Shown in pieces: positions 8,807-17,752 of a stretch of 64,000 bases of DNA. The notes beneath the pieces were generated by a model. The model had not been told where the DNA came from. It did no database searches and saw nothing but the letters and a program-made list of their open reading frames with translations. This DNA comes from Colwellia sp. Arc7-D (GTDB lineage Bacteria > Pseudomonadota > Gammaproteobacteria > Enterobacterales > Alteromonadaceae). The stretch lies in NCBI RefSeq assembly GCF_003061515.1, contig NZ_CP028924.1, forward strand, positions 124,001-188,000, read 5' to 3'. Every line of letters begins with the position of its first letter. Positions within the stretch are counted from its first letter, which is position 1. Both the position numbers and the translations under genes were made by a program.

Positions 8807-9477
8807 TGAACAAAATAGTTACCTTGATAGTTGCATTAGGTGCACTTGCGGCCGGTATCGTGTTATTTGGTCAGTTAAACCAAAAGGCGCCAGTTGAATT
8901 TGCCTTACATTATCAACAAGCACGAGATATAAAAACCTTTGAGTTAACTGATCATCTCGGCGAAAAGTTCAATAATGAGTCGCTCAAAGGTAAGTGGAAC
9001 TGGGTGTTTTTTGGTTATACATCTTGCCCTGATGTTTGCCCAACAACACTGCAAGAACTGAACTTTATCTACGATGATTTACAAGCGATAACAAATAACA
9101 ACCAAGTTTTGCTAGTTTCTGTTGACCCTAAACGTGATACGCAAGAAAAGCTTGCAAGTTATATTGGTTATTTTAATCCTGAATTTAAAGCTTTGCATGG
9201 TGATCATGGGGCATTATTTCCATTCGCGAGAAACTTAGGTTTAATGTATGCGATTACTGAGCCTGAAGTTGATCTGCAATTGAATAGTGATGCCATAGAA
9301 AACCACGGAGCAACAGTAACTAACTACTTAGTTGATCACAGTGCATCATTAGTATTAATTAATCCTGATGGCAAAGTAGAAGCTATTTTTAAGCCAAAAC
9401 AAGCGTTGGGTGAAGTGCCGGTGATTGAAGGTAATAAACTTGTAAGTGATTTTGCAAAAATAGTCGCGTTATATTGA
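8806..9477 (+). CDS. sco: SCO1/SenC family copper chaperone
   Basis: Thioredoxin-fold protein that delivers copper to the CuA site of subunit II. An N-terminal membrane anchor precedes the domain. The copper ligands are visible as C74 and C78 (CPDVC) and H178 in VDHSAS. It has 223 residues, the normal length, and is coupled to ctaB by a one-base overlap. It is the last gene of the oxidase assembly run. Confidence 0.96.
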   Translation: MNKIVTLIVALGALAAGIVLFGQLNQKAPVEFALHYQQARDIKTFELTDHLGEKFNNESLKGKWNWVFFGYTSCPDVCPTTLQELNFIYDDLQAITNNNQVLLVSVDPKRDTQEKLASYIGYFNPEFKALHGDHGALFPFARNLGLMYAITEPEVDLQLNSDAIENHGATVTNYLVDHSASLVLINPDGKVEAIFKPKQALGEVPVIEGNKLVSDFAKIVALY

Positions 9478-9506
9478 GTTAAGTTTAAAGCAACAACAAA
9501 ATTAAA

Positions 9507-9558
9507 CTCGGTATTTATGAGGTGAAGTTTTTAAACTATTTTCCACATAAATGCCGAG
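9507..9558. terminator. Long hairpin at the end of the cox locus
   Basis: CTCGGTATTTATG and CATAAATGCCGAG form a 13-bp stem with one G-T wobble around a 26-nt loop that can itself form a small GTTT/AAAC hairpin. It lies between the convergent sco and polysaccharide deacetylase genes. No T-tract follows, so it may act in mRNA 3' processing rather than classical termination. Confidence 0.5.
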
Positions 9559-9595
9559 CTGATAACTTCGCTACTCACAGTTTATTCTGTCTTAT

Positions 9596-10645
9596 TTATA
9601 ACGGATACCATTCTCGATTTTCTTTGAGAATAAACCAAGGTTTTGAAAACCAATAATATCTACCAGGTTCACTAATACTCGGTGCAGTACAATTACAGCG
9701 TACACGACCTGGCTGTAATGGCGAACTAAAATTAATGGTAAAGCTTTCGTCGTTTTGCCATTCAATTTTTTGTCGGCCTAAGCCAGAAATATAACAATGT
9801 AGCTGATCAGGTTCAAAGTCATCAACTTCCACATTAACGGTTAGTGAAGAAGATTGACCTTGCTCAAAGATGGTTTGTAGATTGTCGCCTTTAAGCTGAA
9901 TGTTAAAAGGTAATGACTCTAGCTTATCTCGCAGGCTTGAAAGTTGGTCGTAGGGTTGCGAAGCAGGAAATCGCGGAATACTGGTCACGTCAGTATTCAA
10001 ACTAACAGCCCCAGATTGCTGTGAAAATGCAACAAAGTTATTATCACGTACCCATTGTTGAACTTCTGGACTGAACTCACCATAAGGATAGGCAAAGTAG
10101 CGCCAGCTCTGGCCAGTTTCTGCTTTAATCATTTCTTCAGCACGTAATAGCGTTTCTGTATTTTTGGCTAACCAAGCTTGGGTGGTCATTCCGTCTGGCG
10201 TTCGGGCTAACGAATCATGGTGCATGCCATGGTTGGCAATAATTACACCGTCATCAGCCATCACTTTTAATTGTTGCCATGATAGAAAATGTGAAGTGTT
10301 CTGTCCTACCATCCCCGGGTTGATAAAGATGGTAAAAGGAAAGTTATACTTGTCTAAAATTGGCTTACCATTGGTTAAAATGTTGATATAAGCATCATCA
10401 AAGGTGATCACTACCGTTTTATCGGGTAAAGCTTGTTGCTGCTTAATAGCGTCCATTAAGGTGGATAAGGCAATTACTTTAAAGTTATTGTCTTTAAGAT
10501 ATTGCATATGTTTTGAAAATTGTTCGGGGGTAATGCTAGTGCTAGCTGGAGTGTCTTCACTAACATGATGATATTGTAAAATAACAGTAGCAAAACTGGT
10601 GAAATGTATGCAAAAGCACAACGCTGCCAAGAGACGGTATTTCAT
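9596..10645 (-). CDS. Secreted polysaccharide deacetylase (NodB domain)
   Basis: A 349-residue exported protein with a signal peptide ending near residue 19. The NodB/CE4 fold is marked by VVITFDDAYINI (catalytic and metal Asp), the metal histidines in NHGMHHDSL, and AYPYGEFSPEV. The N-terminal part resembles PgaB/IcaB-type deacetylases that remove N-acetyl groups from poly-N-acetylglucosamine. A C-terminal region of about 100 residues with paired cysteines looks like a separate beta domain. The gene stands alone, convergent with the cox locus and divergent from the MATE gene, so the substrate is not indicated by neighbours. Confidence 0.88.
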   Translation of the reverse strand: MKYRLLAALCFCIHFTSFATVILQYHHVSEDTPASTSITPEQFSKHMQYLKDNNFKVIALSTLMDAIKQQQALPDKTVVITFDDAYINILTNGKPILDKYNFPFTIFINPGMVGQNTSHFLSWQQLKVMADDGVIIANHGMHHDSLARTPDGMTTQAWLAKNTETLLRAEEMIKAETGQSWRYFAYPYGEFSPEVQQWVRDNNFVAFSQQSGAVSLNTDVTSIPRFPASQPYDQLSSLRDKLESLPFNIQLKGDNLQTIFEQGQSSSLTVNVEVDDFEPDQLHCYISGLGRQKIEWQNDESFTINFSSPLQPGRVRCNCTAPSISEPGRYYWFSKPWFILKENREWYPL

Positions 10646-10743
10646 GGTAATCTTCCTGCAAAATATGGGAAATTAAAGACAGGCGTAAAATAGCTTTTTT
10701 TTAACACTTTATATAGCCCAATTAACAATAAAGGTCAGCTTTT

Positions 10744-12075
10744 TTGAAATTCAATGATTTAGATCGGCATAAGCAATTGTTCGTACTCGCTTTACCGATG
10801 ATTTTATCAAATATAACCGCACCTTTATTAGGCTTGGTTGATACTGCAGTTATCGGGCACTTATCTCATGCTTATTATTTGGGTGGAAGTACGGTCGGGG
10901 CGATGATTATTACGGTCATTACTTGGCTTTGTGGTTTTTTGAGAATGTCGACAACGGGCTTGTCGGCACAAGCGTTTGGTCAACAAAATGATCAATCAAA
11001 CTGCTTAATATTACTCCGCGGTATCATTGTTGCTTTCACCGTTGGCTTGGTGGTTATTCTGCTGCAAGGCGTTTATCTAGATATAGCACTTTCACTCGCT
11101 GGAGGCTCTGAGCAAGTTCAGTTTTATGCTCGAGAATATAGTGAAGTGCGTGTATGGGGCTTGCCTGCGGCATTGGCGAATTTAGTCATTATGGGCTGGC
11201 TACTTGGCAATCACCAAGCGAAAGCGGTGATGTGGTTAGTTATTACGACAAATTTAATTAATTTAGGCTTAGATCTACTGTTTGTTATTGGTTTTGAATG
11301 GCAAGTTAAAGGTGTGGCATTGGCGACCTTAATTTCAGAATACAGTGGCTTAATTATAGGGTTAATCTTTGTATTTAAAAACTTTCAGCACAAATTTATT
11401 GGCTTGTTTACCAATGCACAGCAACTTTTTGAGGCGGTGTTAGAGCGCTCGGCATTACTTAGCTATTTTAAGCTTAATCGAGATATATTAATTCGTACTT
11501 TATGCTTAGAAGTTTGCTTTGTATTTATGACTTTTCAAGGTGCACGACTAGGTGATGATGTCATAGCGGCCAATGCGATATTGATGAACTTTTTGTTATT
11601 AATATCGTTCGGTTTAGACGGTATCGCGAATGCTGCCGAAGTTATGGTGGGTAAAGCAAAAGGTGAAAATAACCAAAAAAATATGTTTGTCAGCGTGAAT
11701 ATCGCACTATGTTGGACCGGCATCTTTGCTCTGGCTTATAGCTTAATGTTTTATCTAGCGGGTAATTATTTTATTACAACCATTTCAAATATAACCGAGG
11801 TTGTTGATTATGCACAACAGCATTTATTCTGGATTGTAGCGCTGCCCATACTCGCTTGTTGGTGTTATTTATACGACGGTGTGTATGTGGGATTAATGCA
11901 AGCACATATTATGAGAAACAGCATGTTAATTGCTACTTTTGGTTGTTTCTTTCCGGTGTGGTGGTTATTACAAGATTATGGTAATCATGGATTGTGGGCT
12001 GCATTTTCTGTTTTTATGTTAGCGCGTGGAGTAACGTTGGCTTGGCACTATCAACGAAATAAACATGCTTTTTAA
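10744..12075 (+). CDS. MATE family efflux transporter (DinF-like)
   Basis: A 443-residue, roughly twelve-helix inner-membrane antiporter of the MATE family. The N-terminal segment PMILSNITAPLLGLVDTAVIGH is characteristic of the DinF branch, with a second repeat starting near residue 240. It likely exports small toxic compounds using a Na+ or H+ gradient; the substrate is unknown. The start is TTG at 10744, supported by AAGGT at 10731-10735 and by alignment of the first helix. Confidence 0.92.
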   Translation: MKFNDLDRHKQLFVLALPMILSNITAPLLGLVDTAVIGHLSHAYYLGGSTVGAMIITVITWLCGFLRMSTTGLSAQAFGQQNDQSNCLILLRGIIVAFTVGLVVILLQGVYLDIALSLAGGSEQVQFYAREYSEVRVWGLPAALANLVIMGWLLGNHQAKAVMWLVITTNLINLGLDLLFVIGFEWQVKGVALATLISEYSGLIIGLIFVFKNFQHKFIGLFTNAQQLFEAVLERSALLSYFKLNRDILIRTLCLEVCFVFMTFQGARLGDDVIAANAILMNFLLLISFGLDGIANAAEVMVGKAKGENNQKNMFVSVNIALCWTGIFALAYSLMFYLAGNYFITTISNITEVVDYAQQHLFWIVALPILACWCYLYDGVYVGLMQAHIMRNSMLIATFGCFFPVWWLLQDYGNHGLWAAFSVFMLARGVTLAWHYQRNKHAF

Positions 12076-12100
12076 TGAGTCTGCATGCTTATGGTTTTAT

Positions 12101-12337
12101 CTAAGGTTTAGTGCGATTAAAAATATGATACAAACGATTAGCAAATAACCCGAGGTAGCCGTAAATAGCGAGCAGACAACCGATAGCTAAGATCGCAATG
12201 CCTATTATTTGCCAAATATGACTTTGGTAAAGCCCTAAAAAAATAAAGCAGGCACCAATAATAAAAAGGCCAAGTCCTCTGAGAAAACGCTGCATGCTGC
12301 GTTGAGGGTCTTGGCCTAGCTTTTCTAATAATGACAT
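12101..12337 (-). CDS. Small two-helix membrane protein
   Basis: A 78-residue protein with two hydrophobic segments (about 20-40 and 44-66) and a basic C-terminus. I do not recognise a named family. It lies 27 nt downstream of nfuA on the same strand and may be cotranscribed with it. It is convergent with the MATE gene with only a short gap. Confidence 0.7.
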   Translation of the reverse strand: MSLLEKLGQDPQRSMQRFLRGLGLFIIGACFIFLGLYQSHIWQIIGIAILAIGCLLAIYGYLGLFANRLYHIFNRTKP

Positions 12338-12364
12338 TACTAAACTAACGAATACTAAATGTGA

Positions 12365-12946
12365 TTAGTAATATGAATGTTCACCACGTTCGTGTTCAGT
12401 CATATCTTTAACACCTTTAATTTCATCGCCCATCATGTCGATTAATTGCTTTTCAATGCCGTCTTTTACCGTAACATCAATTTGAGCACAACCATTACAG
12501 CCGCCGCCAAATTGCAAGACAGCATAGCCGTCTTCGGTAATTTCCATTAATGTACATTCGCCGCCATGGCCAGCAAGTTGCGGATTTACTTCAGCTTTTA
12601 AAAAGTAATCAACACGTTCGAACAAAGGAGCGTCATCACCAACTTTACGCAATTTAGCATTTGGCGCTTTTAGCGTTAACTGAGAGCCCATTTGATCTGT
12701 GGTAAAATCAATTTCAGCTTCTTCTAAAAATAATTTACTATCGGCATCGATATAAGCTGAAAAATGCTCAAATTTTAGTTCAATATCGTCAGCTTCTACA
12801 GCGTCAGCTGGACAGTACGATACACCACATTCTGCGCTTGCTGTGCCCGGGTTTACAACAAACACACGGATACTTGTACCTTCTGCTTGACCAGAAAGTA
12901 GTTTTACAAAATGTTCTTGTGCAGTTTCTGAAATGTTAACCATCAT
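12365..12946 (-). CDS. nfuA: Fe-S biogenesis protein NfuA
   Basis: Carrier that receives a [4Fe-4S] cluster and passes it to target apoproteins, protecting cluster supply under oxidative stress or iron limitation. It has 193 residues: a degenerate A-type N-terminal domain beginning with the [13 protein letters not shown] pattern and a C-terminal Nfu domain with the cluster-binding CNGC at C150/C153. The double Met start is resolved weakly by GAGAG nine bases before the first ATG. It is divergent from the M14 peptidase gene. Confidence 0.96.
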   Translation of the reverse strand: MMVNISETAQEHFVKLLSGQAEGTSIRVFVVNPGTASAECGVSYCPADAVEADDIELKFEHFSAYIDADSKLFLEEAEIDFTTDQMGSQLTLKAPNAKLRKVGDDAPLFERVDYFLKAEVNPQLAGHGGECTLMEITEDGYAVLQFGGGCNGCAQIDVTVKDGIEKQLIDMMGDEIKGVKDMTEHERGEHSYY

Positions 12947-13194
12947 ACTATTTTACTCTCACTACTGGGTGGAACTTTTTACAGGGATTGAGTTTTCAAT
13001 ACCCGACTATTTTACTCAAGTATCACCATTTTACTCTTCTCAGTCGTTTGGCGCTAGTCCTAGATGGCATAATTTATATACTCCTAATCTGAAAAGGGAT
13101 AAAGCTTGTAGATAAACGATTAATTATATGAAGATAACTAGTTCAAAAGGCATAATTTTGTTATTTTATCAGTAATCAATTAAGGAAAGCCTTT

Positions 13195-15747
13195 ATGTTC
13201 TTATCGTGTTGTCGAATTGTAATATTTTTTTTATTAAGCACCTCGTTTGCTGTGTTCAGTGCGAATGTGAGTACTTATTTACCCAGTGATAGTGTTTATA
13301 ATCAGAAAATACCTACGCCAGAGTCTACTTTAGGTTTTGGTATCGGTGAACGTCACCCTCGTCATGACCAAGTATTAAGTTATTTACAAAAAGTGGCAGT
13401 AGCTTCTGATCGAGTTAATATTGAGGAGATGGGTCGAACCACGCAATTTCGTTCACAAGTTTTGCTGACGATTTCTAGCCCCGATAATCTTAATAATATT
13501 GATGAAATTTTAGCAAGGCGCTCAAATATAGCAGCGTCATCTAAAGATCCTATTGTGGTCTGGCTAGGCTATAGTGTGCATGGCGATGAAATCAGTGGTA
13601 CCAATGCCGCCATGGTGGTTGCATATCATTTAGCTGCCTCACAAGATAAAGCTGTTGCCGATATGCTCAACGACACTATTATCGTTATAGAGCCAAGTCT
13701 TAACCCTGACGGTATGGACAGATTTGTTAATTGGGTAACTACACATCGTGGGATCGCCGAGAACCCTGATCCAAACCATATTGAACATCATCAAAATTGG
13801 CGTACTGGTCGTACTAATCATTTTGGTTTTGACTTAAACCGAGATTGGTTGCTTTTATCGCAAAAAGAAAGCCAAAATCGCTTACCCTATTTTCATCAAT
13901 ATCAACCAAATGTGCTGGGTGACTTTCATGAAATGGGCGCGAACGGTAGTTATTTTTTTCAGCCTGGCATTCCAACACGAACCCACCCTTTAACACCGGA
14001 AAAAAATACCGAATTAACACAGTTGTTAGCAACTTATCATGCAAAAGCGCTCGATAAAAAAGAACGCTTATATTACAGCGAAGAAAGCTTCGATGATTTT
14101 TATTATGGAAAAGGCTCAACTTATCCTGATATCAATGGCGGCATTGGTGTGTTGTTTGAACAAGCCAGTAGTCGTGGTTTTCAACAACAAACGGTTAATG
14201 GTTTATTAACCTTTGAATACGGTATTCAAAATCATGTATTAACATCGTTATCGACTATTGAAGGTGCGTGGAAAAACCAAGCTAAATTTAAAGATTATCG
14301 TCGAGACTTTTTTAAATTAGCTGAAAAACAAGCCAGTGATGAAAGTTTTAACGGTTATATTTTTACCGAAACAAGTGACCATTATCGGTTACAAGCTTTC
14401 TTAAGTAAGTTACAACAACATCAAATTAAGGTTTATCCGCTTAAGCAAGATTATAAGCGTCATGAGCTAACATACATTGCTGAGCAGAGTTATTATATTC
14501 CGTTAGAGCAGCCACAATATCGCGTAATCAAGGCTTTGTTTAATCAACAACAAAACTTTGAAGATAATACTTTTTATGATGTTTCAGGCTGGACATTACC
14601 ACTGGCAATGAATATCAAGTTTGATCAAGTTAGTAGTACTTGGGGCTTAAAAACACAAGAAAAATCTTGGCAGCCTAGCGAGGCAAAAGCAACTGAAGTA
14701 AGTGAATCAGCTTACGCTTATGCATTTGAGTGGCATGACTTTTTAGCACCTAAATTGTTAAACAAAATTACTAACGCCAACATTACAGCAAAGGTCGCTA
14801 CTAAAGACTTTTCAGCGACAGTAAATGGCAAAGTTAAATCGTTTAATCAAGGCACTATTATTGTACCTGCTGGCATTCAACAAGTTGAAAACTGGCAGAG
14901 TATTTTGACTGACTTAGCGGCGCAAAGCCAAATACCGTTGAACGCTTTAGATACGGGGTTAACGGCGAAAGGTATTGATATAGGCAGTAGCTCTTTTCGT
15001 CCAGTATCGGCACCTAAAGTATTATTAGTGGGAGGCAAAGGCGTTTCACAATATGAAGCAGGAGAAATGCTTTATTACCTTGATAGCTTGCTTGAAATAC
15101 CAGTAACGGTAGTCGAAATGCAAAGATTAAGTGCCATTGATTTAGCCGAATACAGTCATATTATTATGGTGGATGGGAAATATAAGGCTTTAAGTACTCA
15201 GGTAGTGGGAAAGTTTGCATCATGGGTGGCTAATGGTGGCGTAATTTTTGGCCAAAAAAGTGCTGCTCAATGGTTATCAACTAATGAGATACTTAAAATT
15301 GATTTTGTCAGCAAAAATCATATCGACCAACTGTTTGATACCGACAAGTTAACCTATGGTGATAAAGAAAAACTCTCTGCAAGAAAGCGCATTGCCGGTG
15401 CTATATTTAAAGCCGAGTTAGATATTAGTCATCCACTTGCTTACGGTTATCAACAAAGTGAATTACCCGTATTCCGTAACAGCACTATTATTATGGAGCA
15501 AACAGCAAAACCCTTCATTAGCGTAGCAAAATATAGCAAAACGCCTTTACTCAGTGGCTATTCAGATCAGAACTTGGTTAATCGTTTAGCAAATAATCCA
15601 ACACTTGTTGCTCATAACGTTGGAAAAGGGCGAGTTATTGCAAGTACCGACGACTTAGTTTTTAGAGGTTACTTTTTAGGCAGTATGAAGATAGTGGCAA
15701 ACAGCTTGTTTTTTGCCAAAGCGTTTAGCGCAACCTTAGCAGAGTAA
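13195..15747 (+). CDS. Secreted M14-family zinc carboxypeptidase-like protein
   Basis: An 850-residue exported protein of the large M14 branch found in marine bacteria. A signal peptide (about 1-23) is followed by the metallopeptidase domain. The zinc ligands H129 and E132 lie in HGDE and H245 in GDFHEMG, with LNPDGMDR and DLNRDW between; the Glu of LFEQASSRG fits the catalytic base. The C-terminal half includes a segment (about 620-720) resembling a class I glutamine amidotransferase-like or flavodoxin-like fold. It probably trims peptides in the periplasm or outside the cell. AAGGAAAG precedes the ATG. Confidence 0.9.
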   Translation: MFLSCCRIVIFFLLSTSFAVFSANVSTYLPSDSVYNQKIPTPESTLGFGIGERHPRHDQVLSYLQKVAVASDRVNIEEMGRTTQFRSQVLLTISSPDNLNNIDEILARRSNIAASSKDPIVVWLGYSVHGDEISGTNAAMVVAYHLAASQDKAVADMLNDTIIVIEPSLNPDGMDRFVNWVTTHRGIAENPDPNHIEHHQNWRTGRTNHFGFDLNRDWLLLSQKESQNRLPYFHQYQPNVLGDFHEMGANGSYFFQPGIPTRTHPLTPEKNTELTQLLATYHAKALDKKERLYYSEESFDDFYYGKGSTYPDINGGIGVLFEQASSRGFQQQTVNGLLTFEYGIQNHVLTSLSTIEGAWKNQAKFKDYRRDFFKLAEKQASDESFNGYIFTETSDHYRLQAFLSKLQQHQIKVYPLKQDYKRHELTYIAEQSYYIPLEQPQYRVIKALFNQQQNFEDNTFYDVSGWTLPLAMNIKFDQVSSTWGLKTQEKSWQPSEAKATEVSESAYAYAFEWHDFLAPKLLNKITNANITAKVATKDFSATVNGKVKSFNQGTIIVPAGIQQVENWQSILTDLAAQSQIPLNALDTGLTAKGIDIGSSSFRPVSAPKVLLVGGKGVSQYEAGEMLYYLDSLLEIPVTVVEMQRLSAIDLAEYSHIIMVDGKYKALSTQVVGKFASWVANGGVIFGQKSAAQWLSTNEILKIDFVSKNHIDQLFDTDKLTYGDKEKLSARKRIAGAIFKAELDISHPLAYGYQQSELPVFRNSTIIMEQTAKPFISVAKYSKTPLLSGYSDQNLVNRLANNPTLVAHNVGKGRVIASTDDLVFRGYFLGSMKIVANSLFFAKAFSATLAE

Positions 15748-15754
15748 AGCCAAG

Positions 15755-16531
15755 CTAGTTCGGAATGGCTAAACTAATACAGAGGAGTGTAATACTTTGC
15801 ACTCCTCTGTTTTTCAGCAATTTACAGATCTCATTAGCGGTTGTTCCTGTGGTCACTACGTCATCTATTAAAATGATATTTTTCGGTAAACGCTCTCCTT
15901 TACCTAAATATAAACCGAAAGCGTTTTTTAAGTTTTTTCGGCGATCTAAACCAGATTTTCCTACCTGATTTTCAGTACACTTTTCACGAATCACTACATT
16001 AGCTTGATAAGAGTAATCAAAAGCTTTTGAAAACTTGCGCGCTATCAGATGTGCTTGATTAAAACCACGGGTTTGCCACTTTTTTAAATGTAATGGTACC
16101 GATAACACTGAGGTGTTGTCAGGGGTAATATTGGTTTTTTCAATCTCAAGGTAGTTATGCCAATGGTCAATTAATAGGTAGCTTAATAATTCAGCCAGCT
16201 CGGTTTTATGTTGATATTTTAACTGAGTAATCCAAGTATCTAATGGCCAAACATAGGGAGCAATGGCAATTAGGTGATCAAAATTCTTTTTTGGTATCAG
16301 TTTTGTCACCGCAGGCCAAGAAAGTAAGTCATAAGGCAGAAGCTGATAATTAAAATAAGGTAAATCTGCTTGGCAAAACTGACAAAGTAAGGGGTGATGT
16401 TGGCAAGCGTTACCACATAAAATGCAACTGCTTATTTTTAGCCTAAAAGCGCTAAAACGCTGGCTTAATAATCGTTGTAAATTTAATAATATTTTGTTGT
16501 TGTCGGTATTGCCAAATTCCATTTTTAGCAT
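15755..16531 (-). CDS. comF: ComF family phosphoribosyltransferase-like protein
   Basis: ComF proteins are needed for natural DNA uptake in competent bacteria and carry a phosphoribosyltransferase fold. This 258-residue protein has an N-terminal four-cysteine zinc-ribbon (CILCGNAC ... LCQFC) and the PRPP-binding loop IILIDDVVTTGTTANE. Its C-terminus is slightly longer than usual and is encoded over the opposing terminator. It is divergent from bioH, the common order in Alteromonadales and Vibrionales. Confidence 0.93.
   Translation of the reverse strand: MLKMEFGNTDNNKILLNLQRLLSQRFSAFRLKISSCILCGNACQHHPLLCQFCQADLPYFNYQLLPYDLLSWPAVTKLIPKKNFDHLIAIAPYVWPLDTWITQLKYQHKTELAELLSYLLIDHWHNYLEIEKTNITPDNTSVLSVPLHLKKWQTRGFNQAHLIARKFSKAFDYSYQANVVIREKCTENQVGKSGLDRRKNLKNAFGLYLGKGERLPKNIILIDDVVTTGTTANEICKLLKNRGVQSITLLCISLAIPN
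15779..15814 (+). terminator. Terminator of the M14 gene, inside the comF coding end
   Basis: ACAGAGGAGTG and CACTCCTCTGT form a perfect 11-bp stem around a 10-nt loop and run into five T on the plus strand, a textbook intrinsic terminator. It lies 32 nt after the M14 stop and overlaps the last codons of convergent comF (which ends at 15755), so the hairpin is also coding. Confidence 0.85.
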
Positions 16532-16576
16532 CCATTGGTTAAACTATGCGCCTACCCGTTATCGAGTTCACTAAGC

Positions 16577-17380
16577 ATGACAAAAAGCATGACACAAAAA
16601 TTAAAAATTGCGAGTACAGGACAAGGAACTCCGCTAGTGTTTATTCATGGTTGGGGCCTTAACTCTGCTGTTTGGCAGCCTTGCTTAGCGAATTTACAGA
16701 CTGATTTTGAAGTTATTACCGTTGATCTTCCAGGTTTTGCTACAAATAATTCGGTGCAACTGGCTGAATATTCTTTAGTTGAAATAGCTGAACTGATTAC
16801 TCTGGCGGTTGGGAAACCTGCTATTTATATTGGTTGGTCGTTAGGTGGGTTAATTGCTAGTCAAATAGCCATTTCACACCCTAAGCTATTATTAGGGTTA
16901 GTTACTGTTGCAAGTTCTCCTCAGTTTGTTGAACGTGATAATTGGCCTGGTATTAAAGCGAGCGTATTGGCATTGTTTCACCAGCAATTAGCTCAAGACA
17001 CGACAAAAACCATTAGCAATTTTTTGAAAATTCAAGCCATGGGCAGCCCACATATACGCCAAGACATTAAAACAATTCGTGATCTAGTTATGCAGTATGC
17101 TCAACCTAGTAGACAGGTGTTAGACGATTCATTAAGTTTATTAGAGACATCAAATTTGTCTGAGCAGATACAATCGATTGATAAGCCATTTTTAAGGCTT
17201 TACGGAAAGCTTGATGGTTTAGTACCTAAACAAGTCATAAGTAGAGTTGATGAAATTGTACCTAATAGTCAAAGTTATATATTTGAACAAGCTTCACATG
17301 CGCCATTCATATCCCATCAAAGCGAGTTTCTAGTGGTATTAAAGAATTGGATAGCCCAAAATTTCACTAAAAATACATAG
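16577..17380 (+). CDS. bioH: Pimeloyl-ACP methyl ester carboxylesterase
   Basis: Alpha/beta hydrolase that removes the methyl group from pimeloyl-ACP methyl ester, closing the early stage of biotin synthesis. Family marks are FIHGWGLNSAVW, the nucleophile elbow GWSLGGL, the Asp of YGKLDGLVP and the catalytic His of ASHAPFISH. The longest frame begins at a TTG (16535) just past the comF start and is unlikely. ATG at 16577 or 16589 are both possible, and family length slightly favours 16589. Confidence 0.9.
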   Translation: MTKSMTQKLKIASTGQGTPLVFIHGWGLNSAVWQPCLANLQTDFEVITVDLPGFATNNSVQLAEYSLVEIAELITLAVGKPAIYIGWSLGGLIASQIAISHPKLLLGLVTVASSPQFVERDNWPGIKASVLALFHQQLAQDTTKTISNFLKIQAMGSPHIRQDIKTIRDLVMQYAQPSRQVLDDSLSLLETSNLSEQIQSIDKPFLRLYGKLDGLVPKQVISRVDEIVPNSQSYIFEQASHAPFISHQSEFLVVLKNWIAQNFTKNT

Positions 17381-17447
17381 TTTACTTTTTGGCTTTTTTG
17401 GTCAATAATTAAACAGATAAGCAAGTGTAATAATTTAGGAGAGTTTT

Positions 17448-17747
17448 ATGGAAATTCAATCCGCTTTTAATACTGGCCTTCAAGGCTTTCAAAAAGCCAC
17501 TGAAAGTGCCTATGAAGCTGCTGAAAATATAGCCACCAACGTAGGTATAACACCTGAAACATATGGTATAGGTGGGCAAAGTAGTAATCAAATTTCAGAT
17601 ACATCTCCTCAGCTTTCAAACAACACAGTAAGCCTTACACAATCAGTGGTTGAATTACGTGTGGCAGAATTTCAAGCTAAAGCGTCTGCTAACGTTATAG
17701 AGTCAGCTGATGAAAACCTAGGGACTTTACTGGACGTTCGCGTTTAG
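17448..17747 (+). CDS. Miniature flagellar-rod-like protein
   Basis: A 99-residue protein. Its start (MEIQSAFNTGLQGFQKA ... ENIA) resembles the N-terminal helix of flagellar rod and hook proteins. Its end (VVELRVAEFQAKASANVI ... LGTLLDV) resembles their C-terminal helix. The large central domain of FlgC/FlgG-type proteins is missing, replaced by a short Ser/Gln/Asn-rich link. No flagellar genes are nearby. A good ribosome site (AGGAG) precedes the ATG. It lies five bases before the SprA-like gene, so the two are probably one operon. The function is unknown. Confidence 0.75.
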   Translation: MEIQSAFNTGLQGFQKATESAYEAAENIATNVGITPETYGIGGQSSNQISDTSPQLSNNTVSLTQSVVELRVAEFQAKASANVIESADENLGTLLDVRV

Positions 17748-17752
17748 CCACT

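Noticed and set aside
16535..16576. TTG-started extension of bioH
   Set aside because: It adds codons absent from the family and runs into the divergent comF start; downstream ATGs fit better.
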